Under the pieces are notes generated by a model. The model was given only the letters and a program-made list of their open reading frames with translations, searched no databases and had not been told where the DNA came from. Of a stretch of 64,000 bases of DNA, positions 17,137 to 25,743 are shown piece by piece. Numbering within the stretch: position 1 is the first letter of the stretch; each line of letters begins with the position of its first letter. The position numbers and the translations under genes are program-made. Origin of the DNA: Microbacterium saperdae (GTDB lineage Bacteria; Actinomycetota; Actinomycetes; Actinomycetales; Microbacteriaceae); assembly GCF_006716345.1 (NCBI RefSeq), contig NZ_VFOX01000002.1:1054001-1118000 (forward strand), read 5' to 3'.

Positions 17137-19425
17137 ATGACCGACATCTCGGCATCCGATCTGACACTCGAGGAGAAGGCGTCGCTCACCAGCGGCGCGG
17201 ACTTCTGGACCACCAAGGCTGTGGAGCGCGCGGGCATCCCCTCGGTGATGATGACCGACGGTCCGCACGGACTCCGCAAGCAGTCCGGCGGCACGGACCA
17301 CCTCGGGCTCGCCAGCAGCGTCCCCGCCACCTGCTTCCCGCCCGCCGTCGGCATCGGCTCGTCGTTCGACCCCGAGATCATCGCGCGCGTCGGCGCCGCG
17401 ATCGGCGTGGAGGCCGCGATCGAAGACGTCGCGGTGGTGCTCGGACCCGGCATCAACATCAAGCGCTCCCCGCTGTGCGGACGCAACTTCGAGTACTTCT
17501 CGGAGGACCCTCTCGTCTCGGGCATCCTCGGTGCCGCCTCGGTGCGCGGCGTGCAGTCGCAGGGTGTGGGGACTTCGCTCAAGCACTTCGCGGCGAACAA
17601 CCAGGAGTTCGACCGCATGCGCGCGAGCTCGGATGTCGACCCGCGACCGCTGCGCGAGATCTACCTGCGCGGCTTCGAGCGCGTCGTGAAAGACGCCTCG
17701 CCGTGGACCGTCATGTGCTCGTACAACAAGCTCAACGGCGTCTGGACCTCGGAGGACCCGTGGCTGCTCACCAGCGTGCTGCGCGACGACTGGGGCTTCG
17801 ACGGCCTCGTCGTCTCGGACTGGGGTGCCGTGAACGACCGCGTCACGGGCGTCGCCGCCGGACTCGACCTGGAGATGCCGGCATCGGGTGGCCGGACGGA
17901 TGCGCAGCTGGTGGATGCCGTGCGGGCCGGCACCCTCGCCGAGAGCGTGCTCGACACGGCCGCAGGCCGAGCGATCGACCTCGTGCGCAAGGCGGGGGAG
18001 CGACCGGCCGTGGCCGGACCCCTCGACGTGGACGCGCATCACGCCCTCGCCCGCGAGGCCGCCGGCCGCTCGATCGTGCTGCTGAAGAACGACGGGGGAG
18101 TGCTGCCCCTTGCAGCCACACAGAAGGTCGCCGTGATCGGGGCGTTCGCGACCGAGCCGCGCTTCCAGGGCGCCGGCTCCTCGCTCATCAACCCGACCAG
18201 GGTCGATGCCGCCCTCGACGAGCTGCGCGCCGTCGGTGGAGGCAACGTCACGTACGCCCCGGGCTTCGCGGTCGCCGGTGGCGCCATCGCGGCATCCGGA
18301 CGCAGCGCTGATGACCTGCGCGCCGAGGCCGTGACGGTGGCTGCCGCCGCCGATGTGGCCGTCGTCCTGCTGGGCCTGCCTGCTGCCGAGGAATCAGAGG
18401 GCTTCGACCGCGAACACATCGACCTGCCTGCCACGCAGCTCGCGCTGCTGGACGCGGTGATCGCGGCCAACCCGCGCACCGTGGTGGTGCTGTCCAACGG
18501 CGGCGTGGTCGCGCTGCCCTTCGCCGACCGGGTGCCGGCGATCGTCGAGACCTGGCTGCTCGGTCAGGCCGGAGGAGGCGCCGTCGCCGACGTGCTCTAC
18601 GGCGTCGTGAACCCCTCGGGCAAGCTCACCGAGACGGTTCCGGTGCGTGTCGAGGACAACCCCTCGTTCGGCAACTTCCCGGGCGAGTTCGGGCACGTCC
18701 GCTACGGCGAGGGGCTGCTCGTCGGCTACCGCTGGTACGACGCCAAGGGCCTCGAGGTCACCTATCCGTTCGGCCACGGACTCTCGTACACGACCTTCGA
18801 GTACGGGGCGGCCACGGCATCGATCGGCGCCGATGGCGACATCCTGGTGCGCGTCGATGTGACCAACACCGGTGACCGCGACGGTCGCGAGATCGTCCAG
18901 GTGTACGTCGCCCCTGCGCAGTCGATCGTGCAGCGCGCACCCCGCGAGCTCAAGGCGTTCTCGTCGGTCGCGCTCGCCGCGGGCGAGACCCGTGCCGTCG
19001 AGCTCGTCGTGCGCCGCGAGGACCTGGCGTACTGGGACGTGCGCGTCGATCGCTGGGTCGTCGAGGGCGGCACGTACGCGGTCGAGGTGGCGGCATCCAG
19101 CCGTGACATCCGTTCGTCGGTCTCGGTCGAGGTCGCGGGCGACGATGTGCAGCAGGATCTGACCATGAACTCCTCGGTCGGCGACGTGCTGGCCCACCCG
19201 GTCGCCGGCCCCATCGTGATGGGGGCGCTCGGCGGCTTCATGAGCGAGCTCAGCGGAGCGGACTCGTCGGCGGCGTCCATGATCCCGGACGACGACGCGA
19301 TGCAGAAGATGATGGCGTCGTTCCCGATCGGCCGCCTCGTCGGATTCCCGGGTGTCGAGGTGACCTACGAGCAGGTCGAGCAGCTGATCGCGGCCGCGAA
19401 CGCAGGAGTCCTGCCGGCGGAGTAG
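17137..19425 (+). CDS. Beta-glucosidase, glycoside hydrolase family 3
   Basis: 762 residues with no signal peptide, so cytoplasmic. The N-terminal GH3 barrel contains MMTDGPHGLRKQ, GTSLKHFAANNQE and the nucleophile motif GLVVSDWGAV (Asp228). The alpha/beta domain contains SIVLLKNDGGVLPL and the fibronectin-like C-terminal domain contains VDVTNTGDRDGREIVQVYVAP. A further 100 residues after that domain (MNSSVGDVLAHPVAGPIVMGALGG) are seen in many actinobacterial GH3 enzymes. It hydrolyses beta-glucosides or related beta-linked oligosaccharides. It is a single gene regulated by the divergent TetR. Confidence 0.93.
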   Translation: MTDISASDLTLEEKASLTSGADFWTTKAVERAGIPSVMMTDGPHGLRKQSGGTDHLGLASSVPATCFPPAVGIGSSFDPEIIARVGAAIGVEAAIEDVAVVLGPGINIKRSPLCGRNFEYFSEDPLVSGILGAASVRGVQSQGVGTSLKHFAANNQEFDRMRASSDVDPRPLREIYLRGFERVVKDASPWTVMCSYNKLNGVWTSEDPWLLTSVLRDDWGFDGLVVSDWGAVNDRVTGVAAGLDLEMPASGGRTDAQLVDAVRAGTLAESVLDTAAGRAIDLVRKAGERPAVAGPLDVDAHHALAREAAGRSIVLLKNDGGVLPLAATQKVAVIGAFATEPRFQGAGSSLINPTRVDAALDELRAVGGGNVTYAPGFAVAGGAIAASGRSADDLRAEAVTVAAAADVAVVLLGLPAAEESEGFDREHIDLPATQLALLDAVIAANPRTVVVLSNGGVVALPFADRVPAIVETWLLGQAGGGAVADVLYGVVNPSGKLTETVPVRVEDNPSFGNFPGEFGHVRYGEGLLVGYRWYDAKGLEVTYPFGHGLSYTTFEYGAATASIGADGDILVRVDVTNTGDRDGREIVQVYVAPAQSIVQRAPRELKAFSSVALAAGETRAVELVVRREDLAYWDVRVDRWVVEGGTYAVEVAASSRDIRSSVSVEVAGDDVQQDLTMNSSVGDVLAHPVAGPIVMGALGGFMSELSGADSSAASMIPDDDAMQKMMASFPIGRLVGFPGVEVTYEQVEQLIAAANAGVLPAE

Positions 19426-19452
19426 TCCGCGGGGGTCTTCCTTCCCGCGCTT

Positions 19453-19566
19453 GCGCCGAGACCCACCACGACCGCCCGGACCCACCACGCCGCGCACCGG
19501 TGATGGTGGGTCTCGGCGCGCGTGGTGGGTCTCGGCGCGCGGTGGCGGTGGGTCTCTAGGCGCGGG
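19453..19566. repeat. GAGACCCACC inverted-repeat element, copy B
   Basis: GCGCCGAGACCCACCACG (19453-19470) and GGACCCACCACGCC (about 19478-19491) face GGTGGGTCTCGGCGCGC at about 19505 and again at about 19524, plus a degenerate GGTGGGTCTC near 19547. It lies between the convergent GH3 and LacI genes. It is the longest copy of the family in this window, with three inverted units. Confidence 0.8.
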
Positions 19567-19599
19567 GCCGGCGGACTCCGCGGGCGGAAGTCGGCGGAC

Positions 19600-20607
19600 T
19601 CAGCCCGCCGTCGAGCGACGGATGACGAGTTCGGGCGGGAACACCGTCTGGCGGGGGATGCTCTCGGGGTCGGCGGCTTCTTCCAGCACGATGCGCAGCG
19701 CGGTGCGTCCGATCATCCGGCTCGGCTGGCGGATCGACGACAGGGGCACGGCAGCGGCCGCGGCGAACGGGTTGTCGTCGAAGCCGATGAGGGCGATCTC
19801 ATCGGGGACCAGCACTCGCCCTCCTGAGACCAGCGATTGCAGGAGCCCGAGCGCCAGCAGATCGTTGGCGGCGAAGAGCGCATCCGGCCATTCGCGGCGC
19901 GGGCGCGTGAGCAGCTTCGTGCCGGCGATGACTCCCTCTTCGACCGTCATCGCCGATGTCGGGACGACTTCGAGCTCCACGTGGACCGCCGCGTTCTCCG
20001 CCGCGGCGCGGGCGCCGGCGAGGCGATCGGTGACCTGGCGCATGTCGAACGGGCCGCCGACGAAGGCGATGCGCCTGCGGCCGCCCTCGATCAGGTGCTC
20101 CACCGCGAGACGCCCGCCCGCGACGCTGTCGACGGAAACGGACGAGAAGCCGCTGTCGGCGCTGAACCGGTCGACCAGGACCGTGGCGATCCCGCTGGCC
20201 CGGAATCGGCGCAGTTGTGTCATGACATCGCCGTAGGGGGCGATGAGCAGTCCACGGACCTGCTGTTCGCGGAACAGATCGAGGTAGACCTTCTCGCGGG
20301 ACGGATCATCGTCGGTGTTGCCGTAGAGGATCGCGATGCCGTGGCTGGACGCCTCGTCCTCCGCCCCGCGCACCACGTCGTTGTAGAAGGGGTTCTGGCC
20401 GTCGAGCACCACGAAGCCGACGGTGGTGCTCACGCCGGCGCGGAGCTTGCGCGCCGCATCGTTGCGCACGTAGCCGAGCTCTTCGATCGCCTGCGTGACC
20501 CTCTCGACCGAATCGCTGGAGACCTCGTCCGGGCGGTTCAGGACGTTCGACACCGTGCCGACCGAGACGCCGGCGCGGAGGGCGACATCACGGATGCTGA
20601 TCGACAT
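19600..20607 (-). CDS. LacI-family regulator of the rhamnose importer
   Basis: 335-residue LacI-type repressor: HTH SIRDVALRAGVSVGTVSNVLNRPDEV, then VRNDAARKLRAGVSTTVGFVVLDGQNPFYNDVVRG and effector-domain motifs LFAANDLLALGLLQSL and IALIGFDDNPFAAAA. It is divergent from the RhaT-P-Q-S importer operon. A perfect TGAATCGATTCA palindrome just downstream of that operon's -10 box is its likely operator. A close paralogue at 31878 guards the catabolic operon of the same pathway, where a nearly identical operator occurs. Confidence 0.92.
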   Translation of the reverse strand: MSISIRDVALRAGVSVGTVSNVLNRPDEVSSDSVERVTQAIEELGYVRNDAARKLRAGVSTTVGFVVLDGQNPFYNDVVRGAEDEASSHGIAILYGNTDDDPSREKVYLDLFREQQVRGLLIAPYGDVMTQLRRFRASGIATVLVDRFSADSGFSSVSVDSVAGGRLAVEHLIEGGRRRIAFVGGPFDMRQVTDRLAGARAAAENAAVHVELEVVPTSAMTVEEGVIAGTKLLTRPRREWPDALFAANDLLALGLLQSLVSGGRVLVPDEIALIGFDDNPFAAAAAVPLSSIRQPSRMIGRTALRIVLEEAADPESIPRQTVFPPELVIRRSTAG

Positions 20608-20654
20608 CTGGCTGTCCTCTCGTCGTCGGGTGGATCACGCTTCGGCATCAGGGG

Positions 20655-20709
20655 TTGACCTGAGACCGGCATCACATACACTAGCCTGAAACGAGCTTGA
20701 ATCGATTCA
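20655..20709 (+). promoter_or_regulatory. Promoter and operator of the rhamnose importer operon
   Basis: TTGACC (20655-20660), a 16-bp spacer and TACACT (20677-20682) are followed by a half-site TGAAACG (20687-20693) and the 12-bp palindrome TGAATCGATTCA (20698-20709) just after the expected start point. Operator placement downstream of the start fits LacI-type roadblock repression. A good GAGAGGAAAG ribosome site precedes GTG 20758. Confidence 0.7.
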
Positions 20710-20757
20710 GGTAGAGTTCATTCCGATCATCATCCCCCTCAACGGAGAGGAAAGCCA

Positions 20758-22284
20758 GTGGTAGACGCAGCCTCCGCCCGCAGCGCTCCCCCCACCGCGC
20801 TCGAGCTGCACCGGGTCGTGAAGTCCTTCGGCCCCGTCGTCGCGCTCCGCTCGGGCAGCCTCACGCTCCGCCCCGGTTCGGTCCACGCCCTCATCGGTGA
20901 GAACGGTGCGGGCAAGTCGACGCTCGTGAAGATCATGGCCGGTCTCTACCGCCGCGATTCCGGCGACTTCCGCCTGCACGGCGAAGAGGTCGACTTCACC
21001 AGCACCGCCCAGTCGAAGGCCGCGGGCATCGCGGTCATCTACCAGGAGCCGACGCTGTTCCCCGATCTCTCGGTCACCGAGAACATCTTCATGGGGCGCC
21101 AGCCCACCGGCTTCCTCGGTCGCATCGATCGCAAGGCGATGCGCACCGAGGTCGACCAGATCTTCCGCCGCCTGGGTGTGGCGCTCGACCCCGATCGCAT
21201 CACCGAAGGGCTGTCGATCGCCGACCAGCAGATCATCGAGATCGCCAAGGCGATCTCCCTCGATGCGAGCGTGCTGATCATGGACGAGCCGACCGCCGCT
21301 CTCAGCGGCGTCGAGGTCGACCGTCTGTTCGCCGTCGCCCGGAGCCTCCGTGACGAAGGCAGGGCGATCCTGTTCATCTCGCACCGCTTCGACGAGGTGT
21401 TCGATCTGTGCGACACCGTCACCGTCATGCGGGACGGCGCCTACATCGACACCACGCCGATCGCCGAGACCACGGTCGACGACCTGGTGCGCCAGATGGT
21501 CGGCCGAGACGTCACCGAGCTGTTCCCCAAGCAGGAAGCCGAGATCGGTGAGCCGCTGCTCGAGGTCACAGGGCTGAACCGCCCCGGCGTCTTCCATGAC
21601 ATCTCGTTCACCGTGCGGGCGGGCGAGATCGTCGCGCTGGCCGGCCTGGTCGGCGCAGGGCGTTCCGAGGTCGCGCGCGCGGTCTTCGGCGTCGATCCGT
21701 ACAACGAAGGCGACGTGCGGATGCTCGGCGCCGCCGTCGCCCGTCGCAACCCCACCGCGGCGATGCGCAGCGGGCTCGCGCTCGTGCCGGAGGACCGCCG
21801 CAAGCAGGGTCTCGTGATCGACGCGGGCGTGGGAGGCAACATCACGCTCGCGATCCGTCGACGTCTGTCGAAGTGGGGACTGATCACCAGCGGCATCGAG
21901 AACCGTGCCGCCAAGGAATGGGCATCCCGACTCGAGGTCAAGACGCACGCGCTCGACACCGTGGCATCCACCCTCTCCGGCGGCAACCAGCAGAAGGTCG
22001 TGCTGGCCAAGTGGCTCGCCACCGACCCGCGCGTCCTGATCATCGACGAGCCGACCCGAGGCATCGACGTCGGCACGAAGTCCGAGGTGCACCGTCTCCT
22101 GTCGCAGCTTGCGGGCGAGGGGATGGGCATCCTCATGATCTCCTCCGAGCTCCCCGAGGTCCTCGGCATGGCCGACCGGGTGCTGGTGATGCGCGAAGGC
22201 CGCATCACCGCCGAGATCTCCCGCGACGACGCCACCAGCGAGAACGTCATGTTCGCCGCCACTCATTCATCGGAGCAGCACTGA
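20758..22284 (+). CDS. rhaT: Rhamnose-type ABC importer ATP-binding protein
   Basis: 508-residue tandem ATPase of a CUT2 (ribose/rhamnose-type) importer. The first half has Walker A LIGENGAGKSTLVKIMAGL, signature LSIADQQIIEIAKA and Walker B VLIMDEPTAAL. The second half has the degenerate Walker A LVGAGRSEVARA usual for this class, signature TLSGGNQQKVVLAKWL and Walker B VLIIDEPTRGIDVG. It powers uptake by the two permeases encoded next. The assignment to L-rhamnose rests on the complete rhamnose catabolic set downstream and on the shared operator. Start GTG 20758. Confidence 0.9.
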   Translation: MVDAASARSAPPTALELHRVVKSFGPVVALRSGSLTLRPGSVHALIGENGAGKSTLVKIMAGLYRRDSGDFRLHGEEVDFTSTAQSKAAGIAVIYQEPTLFPDLSVTENIFMGRQPTGFLGRIDRKAMRTEVDQIFRRLGVALDPDRITEGLSIADQQIIEIAKAISLDASVLIMDEPTAALSGVEVDRLFAVARSLRDEGRAILFISHRFDEVFDLCDTVTVMRDGAYIDTTPIAETTVDDLVRQMVGRDVTELFPKQEAEIGEPLLEVTGLNRPGVFHDISFTVRAGEIVALAGLVGAGRSEVARAVFGVDPYNEGDVRMLGAAVARRNPTAAMRSGLALVPEDRRKQGLVIDAGVGGNITLAIRRRLSKWGLITSGIENRAAKEWASRLEVKTHALDTVASTLSGGNQQKVVLAKWLATDPRVLIIDEPTRGIDVGTKSEVHRLLSQLAGEGMGILMISSELPEVLGMADRVLVMREGRITAEISRDDATSENVMFAATHSSEQH

Positions 22285-23345
22285 TGCGCCGCGCTGAGAG
22301 AACGAAGAGAGACGAAGTGAGCCTCATCACCGCACCGCCGGACGCCCCGGCGTTCGCGAAGAAGCCGGCCGGCGTCGGACGCGCGCGCGAGTTCGGCATC
22401 CTCGCCGCCCTCGTGCTCGTCGTGATCGCCGCCACGGTGAAGAACCCGAACTTCCTGTTCAGCGCCGACGGCTGGCGCGACCTGCTGCTCACGCCGTCGA
22501 TCCTCATGCTCGTCGCGATCGGCCAGGCCATCGTGATCATCACGCGCAACGTCGATCTCTCGGTGGGGTCCGTGATGGGCCTGACGGCCTACCTGACCGG
22601 CCGACTGTTCGTCGACATACCGGGTATCCCGATCGTCGTCGTCGTGATCGCCGCCGTGCTCCTCGGCGCCCTCCTCGGACTCGTGAACGGCGCGCTGGTC
22701 GCGTTCGCCAAAGTGCCGGCGATGGTGATCACACTCGGCACGCTGTATGCCTATCGCGGCATCAACGTGCTCTGGACCGGCAGCGATCGCATCAACGCCT
22801 CCGACATGCCCAAGGACTTCCTCGGACTCGGCACGCAGCAGATCCTGTTCATCCCCGTGCTGTCGATCATCGCGGTGATCGTGCTCGCCGTCGCCGCCTG
22901 GTACCTGCGCAACACCCGGGGCGGTCGCGAGTACTACGCGATCGGATCCGACCCGGCAGCCGCAGAGCTCTACGGCCTCAAGGTCACGCGCCGGGTGCTC
23001 TCGGCATTCGTCCTCTCCGGCGCGCTCGCCGGGCTCGCCGGCGTCTTCTACGCCGCCCGGTACGGATCGATCAGCTCGCAGGCCGGCAGCGGCTGGGAGC
23101 TGGATGCGGTCGGCGCGGCCGTCATCGGCGGCATCGCGATCACCGGAGGCGTCGGCACGGTCTGGGGAGCGGCCATCGGCGCGATGCTCCTGATGACCAT
23201 CAACCGTGCGTTGCCGATCCTCGGCATCCCGGACTTCTGGCAGCGCGCCGTGGTGGGCGTGCTCATCATCGGGGCCATCGTGCTCGACCGGGTGCTCGCG
23301 GTCAGACAGAGACGCCAGCTCATCGAGGCGAGGGACGAATCATGA
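22284..23345 (+). CDS. rhaP: Rhamnose-type ABC importer permease 1
   Basis: 353-residue BPD_transp_2 permease with about ten hydrophobic segments, including FGILAALVLVVIAATV and the motif GQAIVIITRNVDLSVGSVMGL typical of ribose/rhamnose-class permeases. The conserved GGIAITGGVGTVWGAAIGA lies near the C-terminus. The ATG at 22284 overlaps the ATPase stop by one base (TGATG). GTG 22317, 11 codons later, is an alternative start. It is translationally coupled to the next permease. Confidence 0.9.
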   Translation: MRRAERTKRDEVSLITAPPDAPAFAKKPAGVGRAREFGILAALVLVVIAATVKNPNFLFSADGWRDLLLTPSILMLVAIGQAIVIITRNVDLSVGSVMGLTAYLTGRLFVDIPGIPIVVVVIAAVLLGALLGLVNGALVAFAKVPAMVITLGTLYAYRGINVLWTGSDRINASDMPKDFLGLGTQQILFIPVLSIIAVIVLAVAAWYLRNTRGGREYYAIGSDPAAAELYGLKVTRRVLSAFVLSGALAGLAGVFYAARYGSISSQAGSGWELDAVGAAVIGGIAITGGVGTVWGAAIGAMLLMTINRALPILGIPDFWQRAVVGVLIIGAIVLDRVLAVRQRRQLIEARDES

Positions 23346-24394
23346 CCACGACAACGACGACCGCGTCGACGCGCGCCATCCGCGACTACGACCGTCCGCT
23401 CTGGCGCCGCATCTTCATCAACCGCGAGTTCGCGATCATCGCGCTCCTGGTGCTCGTGACGATCGTCGCCGCTGTGTCCATCCGCGGGTTCGCGCAGCCC
23501 ATCACCGCGAACTACCTGCTGCTCGACGTCGCGCCGATCCTGCTCATCGCGCTGCCGATGACCCTCGTCATGATCACGGGCGAGATCGACCTCTCAGTCG
23601 GGTCGATGGTGGGGCTGGCCAGCGTCGTGACGGGCGTGCTCACGCAGTCCGGTGCTCCCTTCGAGGTCGCGGCGCTCGCCGCACTCCTGGTCGGCGTCGT
23701 CGGCGGTGCCTTCAACGGCTTCCTCGTCACCGTCGTCGGACTGCCCTCGCTCGCCGTCACGATCGGCACGCTCGCACTGTTCCGCGGTCTGGCGGTCGGG
23801 CTGCTCGGCACCACGGCCGTCACCGACTTCCCGGAGGCGTGGACAGCTCTCGCGAAGGCGAAGATCGCCGGGACGACGATCCCGTACATCGTCATCCCGT
23901 TCCTGATCCTGCTGGCGTTGTTCATCGTACTGCTGCACTTCACCCCCTTCGGGCGCGGGGTCTTCGCGATCGGCCTGTCGAAGGATGCCGCGCGGTTCTC
24001 CGGCGTGAATGTGGAGCGGACGAAGTTCATCCTGTTCGTGCTCTCCGGTGTGGTGGCCGCGTTCGCGGGCATCTTCTACACACTGCGCTTCGGCAGCGCC
24101 CGTGGCGACAACGCCACCGGGCTCGAGCTCCAGGTCATCGCCGCCGTCGTGCTGGGCGGCGTCTCGGTCTTCGGCGGTCGAGGACATCTGCACGGCGTCG
24201 TCGCCGCCGTTCTGCTGATCGGGGTGCTCGGCAGCAGCCTGCGCCTCGCCGGCGTCACGTCCGACGTCATCAACATCATCACCGGCGGTCTGCTGATCTT
24301 CTCGGTCGTCGCAGCCAGCGTCCTCGCCTGGGTGCAGCGCATCCGTGCGAAGGCCGGTCCGCCGCTCCGCGTCGCAGCCTCCTCCGCACCATGA
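23342..24394 (+). CDS. rhaQ: Rhamnose-type ABC importer permease 2
   Basis: 350-residue second permease of the importer, paralogous to the preceding one: LLIALPMTLVMITGEIDLSVGSMVGLASV near residue 75 and VIAAVVLGGVSVFGGRGHLHGVV near the C-terminus. The two probably form the heterodimeric channel. The start ATG overlaps the previous stop (ATGA). It precedes the binding-protein gene by 55 bp. Confidence 0.9.
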   Translation: MTTTTTTASTRAIRDYDRPLWRRIFINREFAIIALLVLVTIVAAVSIRGFAQPITANYLLLDVAPILLIALPMTLVMITGEIDLSVGSMVGLASVVTGVLTQSGAPFEVAALAALLVGVVGGAFNGFLVTVVGLPSLAVTIGTLALFRGLAVGLLGTTAVTDFPEAWTALAKAKIAGTTIPYIVIPFLILLALFIVLLHFTPFGRGVFAIGLSKDAARFSGVNVERTKFILFVLSGVVAAFAGIFYTLRFGSARGDNATGLELQVIAAVVLGGVSVFGGRGHLHGVVAAVLLIGVLGSSLRLAGVTSDVINIITGGLLIFSVVAASVLAWVQRIRAKAGPPLRVAASSAP

Positions 24395-24449
24395 GGCAGC
24401 CTCTCATCGCCGGCACCCGCCAGCGGTGATCATCACGAAAGGAAGAACA

Positions 24450-25493
24450 ATGACGTTTGCACGTAAGAAGATCGCTGCGTTCGCGGCGGTCGCCGTCGCC
24501 GCAGCGCTCGTGCTGAGCGGCTGCGCCGACACCGGCAGCGGCTCGGGCGGATCCACCGAGGGCGAAGGCGGCGGGTCGGACAACCTGTCGATCACGTTCC
24601 TGCCCAAGAACCTCGGAAACCCGTACTTCGACACCTCGAGCAAGGGCGGCAAGGCCGCTGTCGAGGAGTTCGGCGGCACGTTCGCCGAGGTCGGTCCGGC
24701 AGAGGCGACGCCGGACGCTCAGGTCAGCTACATCAACACCGCCACGCAGCAGGCGGTCGGTGCGCTCGTCGTGTCGGCCAACGACCCCAAGGCGATCTGC
24801 GACGCGCTGAACGAGGCGCGCGACGCCGGGGTCAAGGTCGTCACCTTCGACTCCGACACCAACCCCGAGTGCCGCGATCTGTTCATCAACCAGGCCGACT
24901 CCGAAGGCATCGCCAAGGTGCAGGTCGACCTGATCGCCGACCAGATCGGTGGCGCGGGCGAGGTCGCGATCCTGTCGGCATCCGCCAACGCGACCAACCA
25001 GAACGCCTGGATCGACCTGATGAAGGAGTACGTCGCCAGCGAGTACCCCGACATCACCATCGTCGAGACCGTCTACGGCGACGACGACGACCAGACGTCG
25101 TTCGACAAGACCGCCGCGCTGCTGCAGAGCCACCCGAACCTGAAGGGCATCATCTCGCCCACCACGGTCGGAATCGCCGCTGCCGCCCGCTACGTGTCGA
25201 CCTCGGACTTCAAGGGCAAGGTCGCCATCACCGGTCTCGGTACCCCGAACCAGATGCGTGAGTACGTCGAAGACGGCACCGTCACCGCGTTCGCGCTGTG
25301 GAACCCGGCCGACCTCGGCTACCTGGCCGCTTTCGCCGCCAAGGCCCTGATCGAGGGCGAGATCACCGGCGCAGAGGGTGACACCTTCACGGCGGGCGAC
25401 CTCGGCGAGTACACCGTCGGAGCCGACGGCGTCGTGCTGCTGGGGGACCCGTTCGAGTTCAACGCCGACAACATCGGAGAGTTCGACTTCTGA
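24450..25493 (+). CDS. rhaS: Rhamnose-binding lipoprotein of the ABC importer
   Basis: 347 residues. The signal peptide ends at lipobox LVLSGC, then a Gly/Ser/Glu linker, then a ribose/rhamnose-class periplasmic-binding fold (LSITFLPKNLGNPYFDTSSKGGKAAVEEFGG; AGVKVVTFDSDTNPECRDLFINQ; VAILSASANATNQNAWIDLMKEY). It captures the sugar outside the cell. AAAGGAAGAACA precedes the ATG. It is the last gene of the importer operon, followed by a strong hairpin with a T-run. Confidence 0.9.
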   Translation: MTFARKKIAAFAAVAVAAALVLSGCADTGSGSGGSTEGEGGGSDNLSITFLPKNLGNPYFDTSSKGGKAAVEEFGGTFAEVGPAEATPDAQVSYINTATQQAVGALVVSANDPKAICDALNEARDAGVKVVTFDSDTNPECRDLFINQADSEGIAKVQVDLIADQIGGAGEVAILSASANATNQNAWIDLMKEYVASEYPDITIVETVYGDDDDQTSFDKTAALLQSHPNLKGIISPTTVGIAAAARYVSTSDFKGKVAITGLGTPNQMREYVEDGTVTAFALWNPADLGYLAAFAAKALIEGEITGAEGDTFTAGDLGEYTVGADGVVLLGDPFEFNADNIGEFDF

Positions 25494-25505
25494 GTCGTCG
25501 CGCGA

Positions 25506-25540
25506 GGGGGCGTCGGGGCTTCTGCTCCGGCGCCCCCTTT
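25506..25540 (+). terminator. Rho-independent-like terminator after rhaS
   Basis: GGGGGCG (25506-25512) pairs with CGCCCCC (25531-25537), with further CGG/CCG pairs inside, followed by TTTG. It lies 13 bp after the rhaS stop. Confidence 0.7.
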
Positions 25541-25610
25541 GTCGTGCGCGCTGTCTGCGCGCCGCGCGCCACGCGCGTCGGGTGGGTCGCGCGTCGGGGT
25601 GGCCCTGCGC

Positions 25611-25695
25611 GCGCCGAGACCCACCACTCCCGCCGAGGCCCATCATCCCGAGCGTCGGGGGTGGTGGGTCTCGGCGGGCGCGGTGGGTTTGGGCG
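25611..25695. repeat. GAGACCCACC inverted-repeat element, copy C
   Basis: GCGCCGAGACCCACCACTCC (25611-25630) and a variant GCCGAGGCCCATCATCCC (25632-25649) face GTGGTGGGTCTCGGCGGGCG (25661-25680) and a degenerate CGGTGGGTTTGGGCG (25681-25695). It lies between the convergent rhaS and rhaB genes, downstream of the rhaS terminator. Same two-direct, two-inverted plan as the other copies, with more decay in the outer units. Confidence 0.75.
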
Positions 25696-25743
25696 AACCG
25701 GATGACGGCGGCTGAGGATCTGTGGCGGGGTCAGCGCCGGCTG

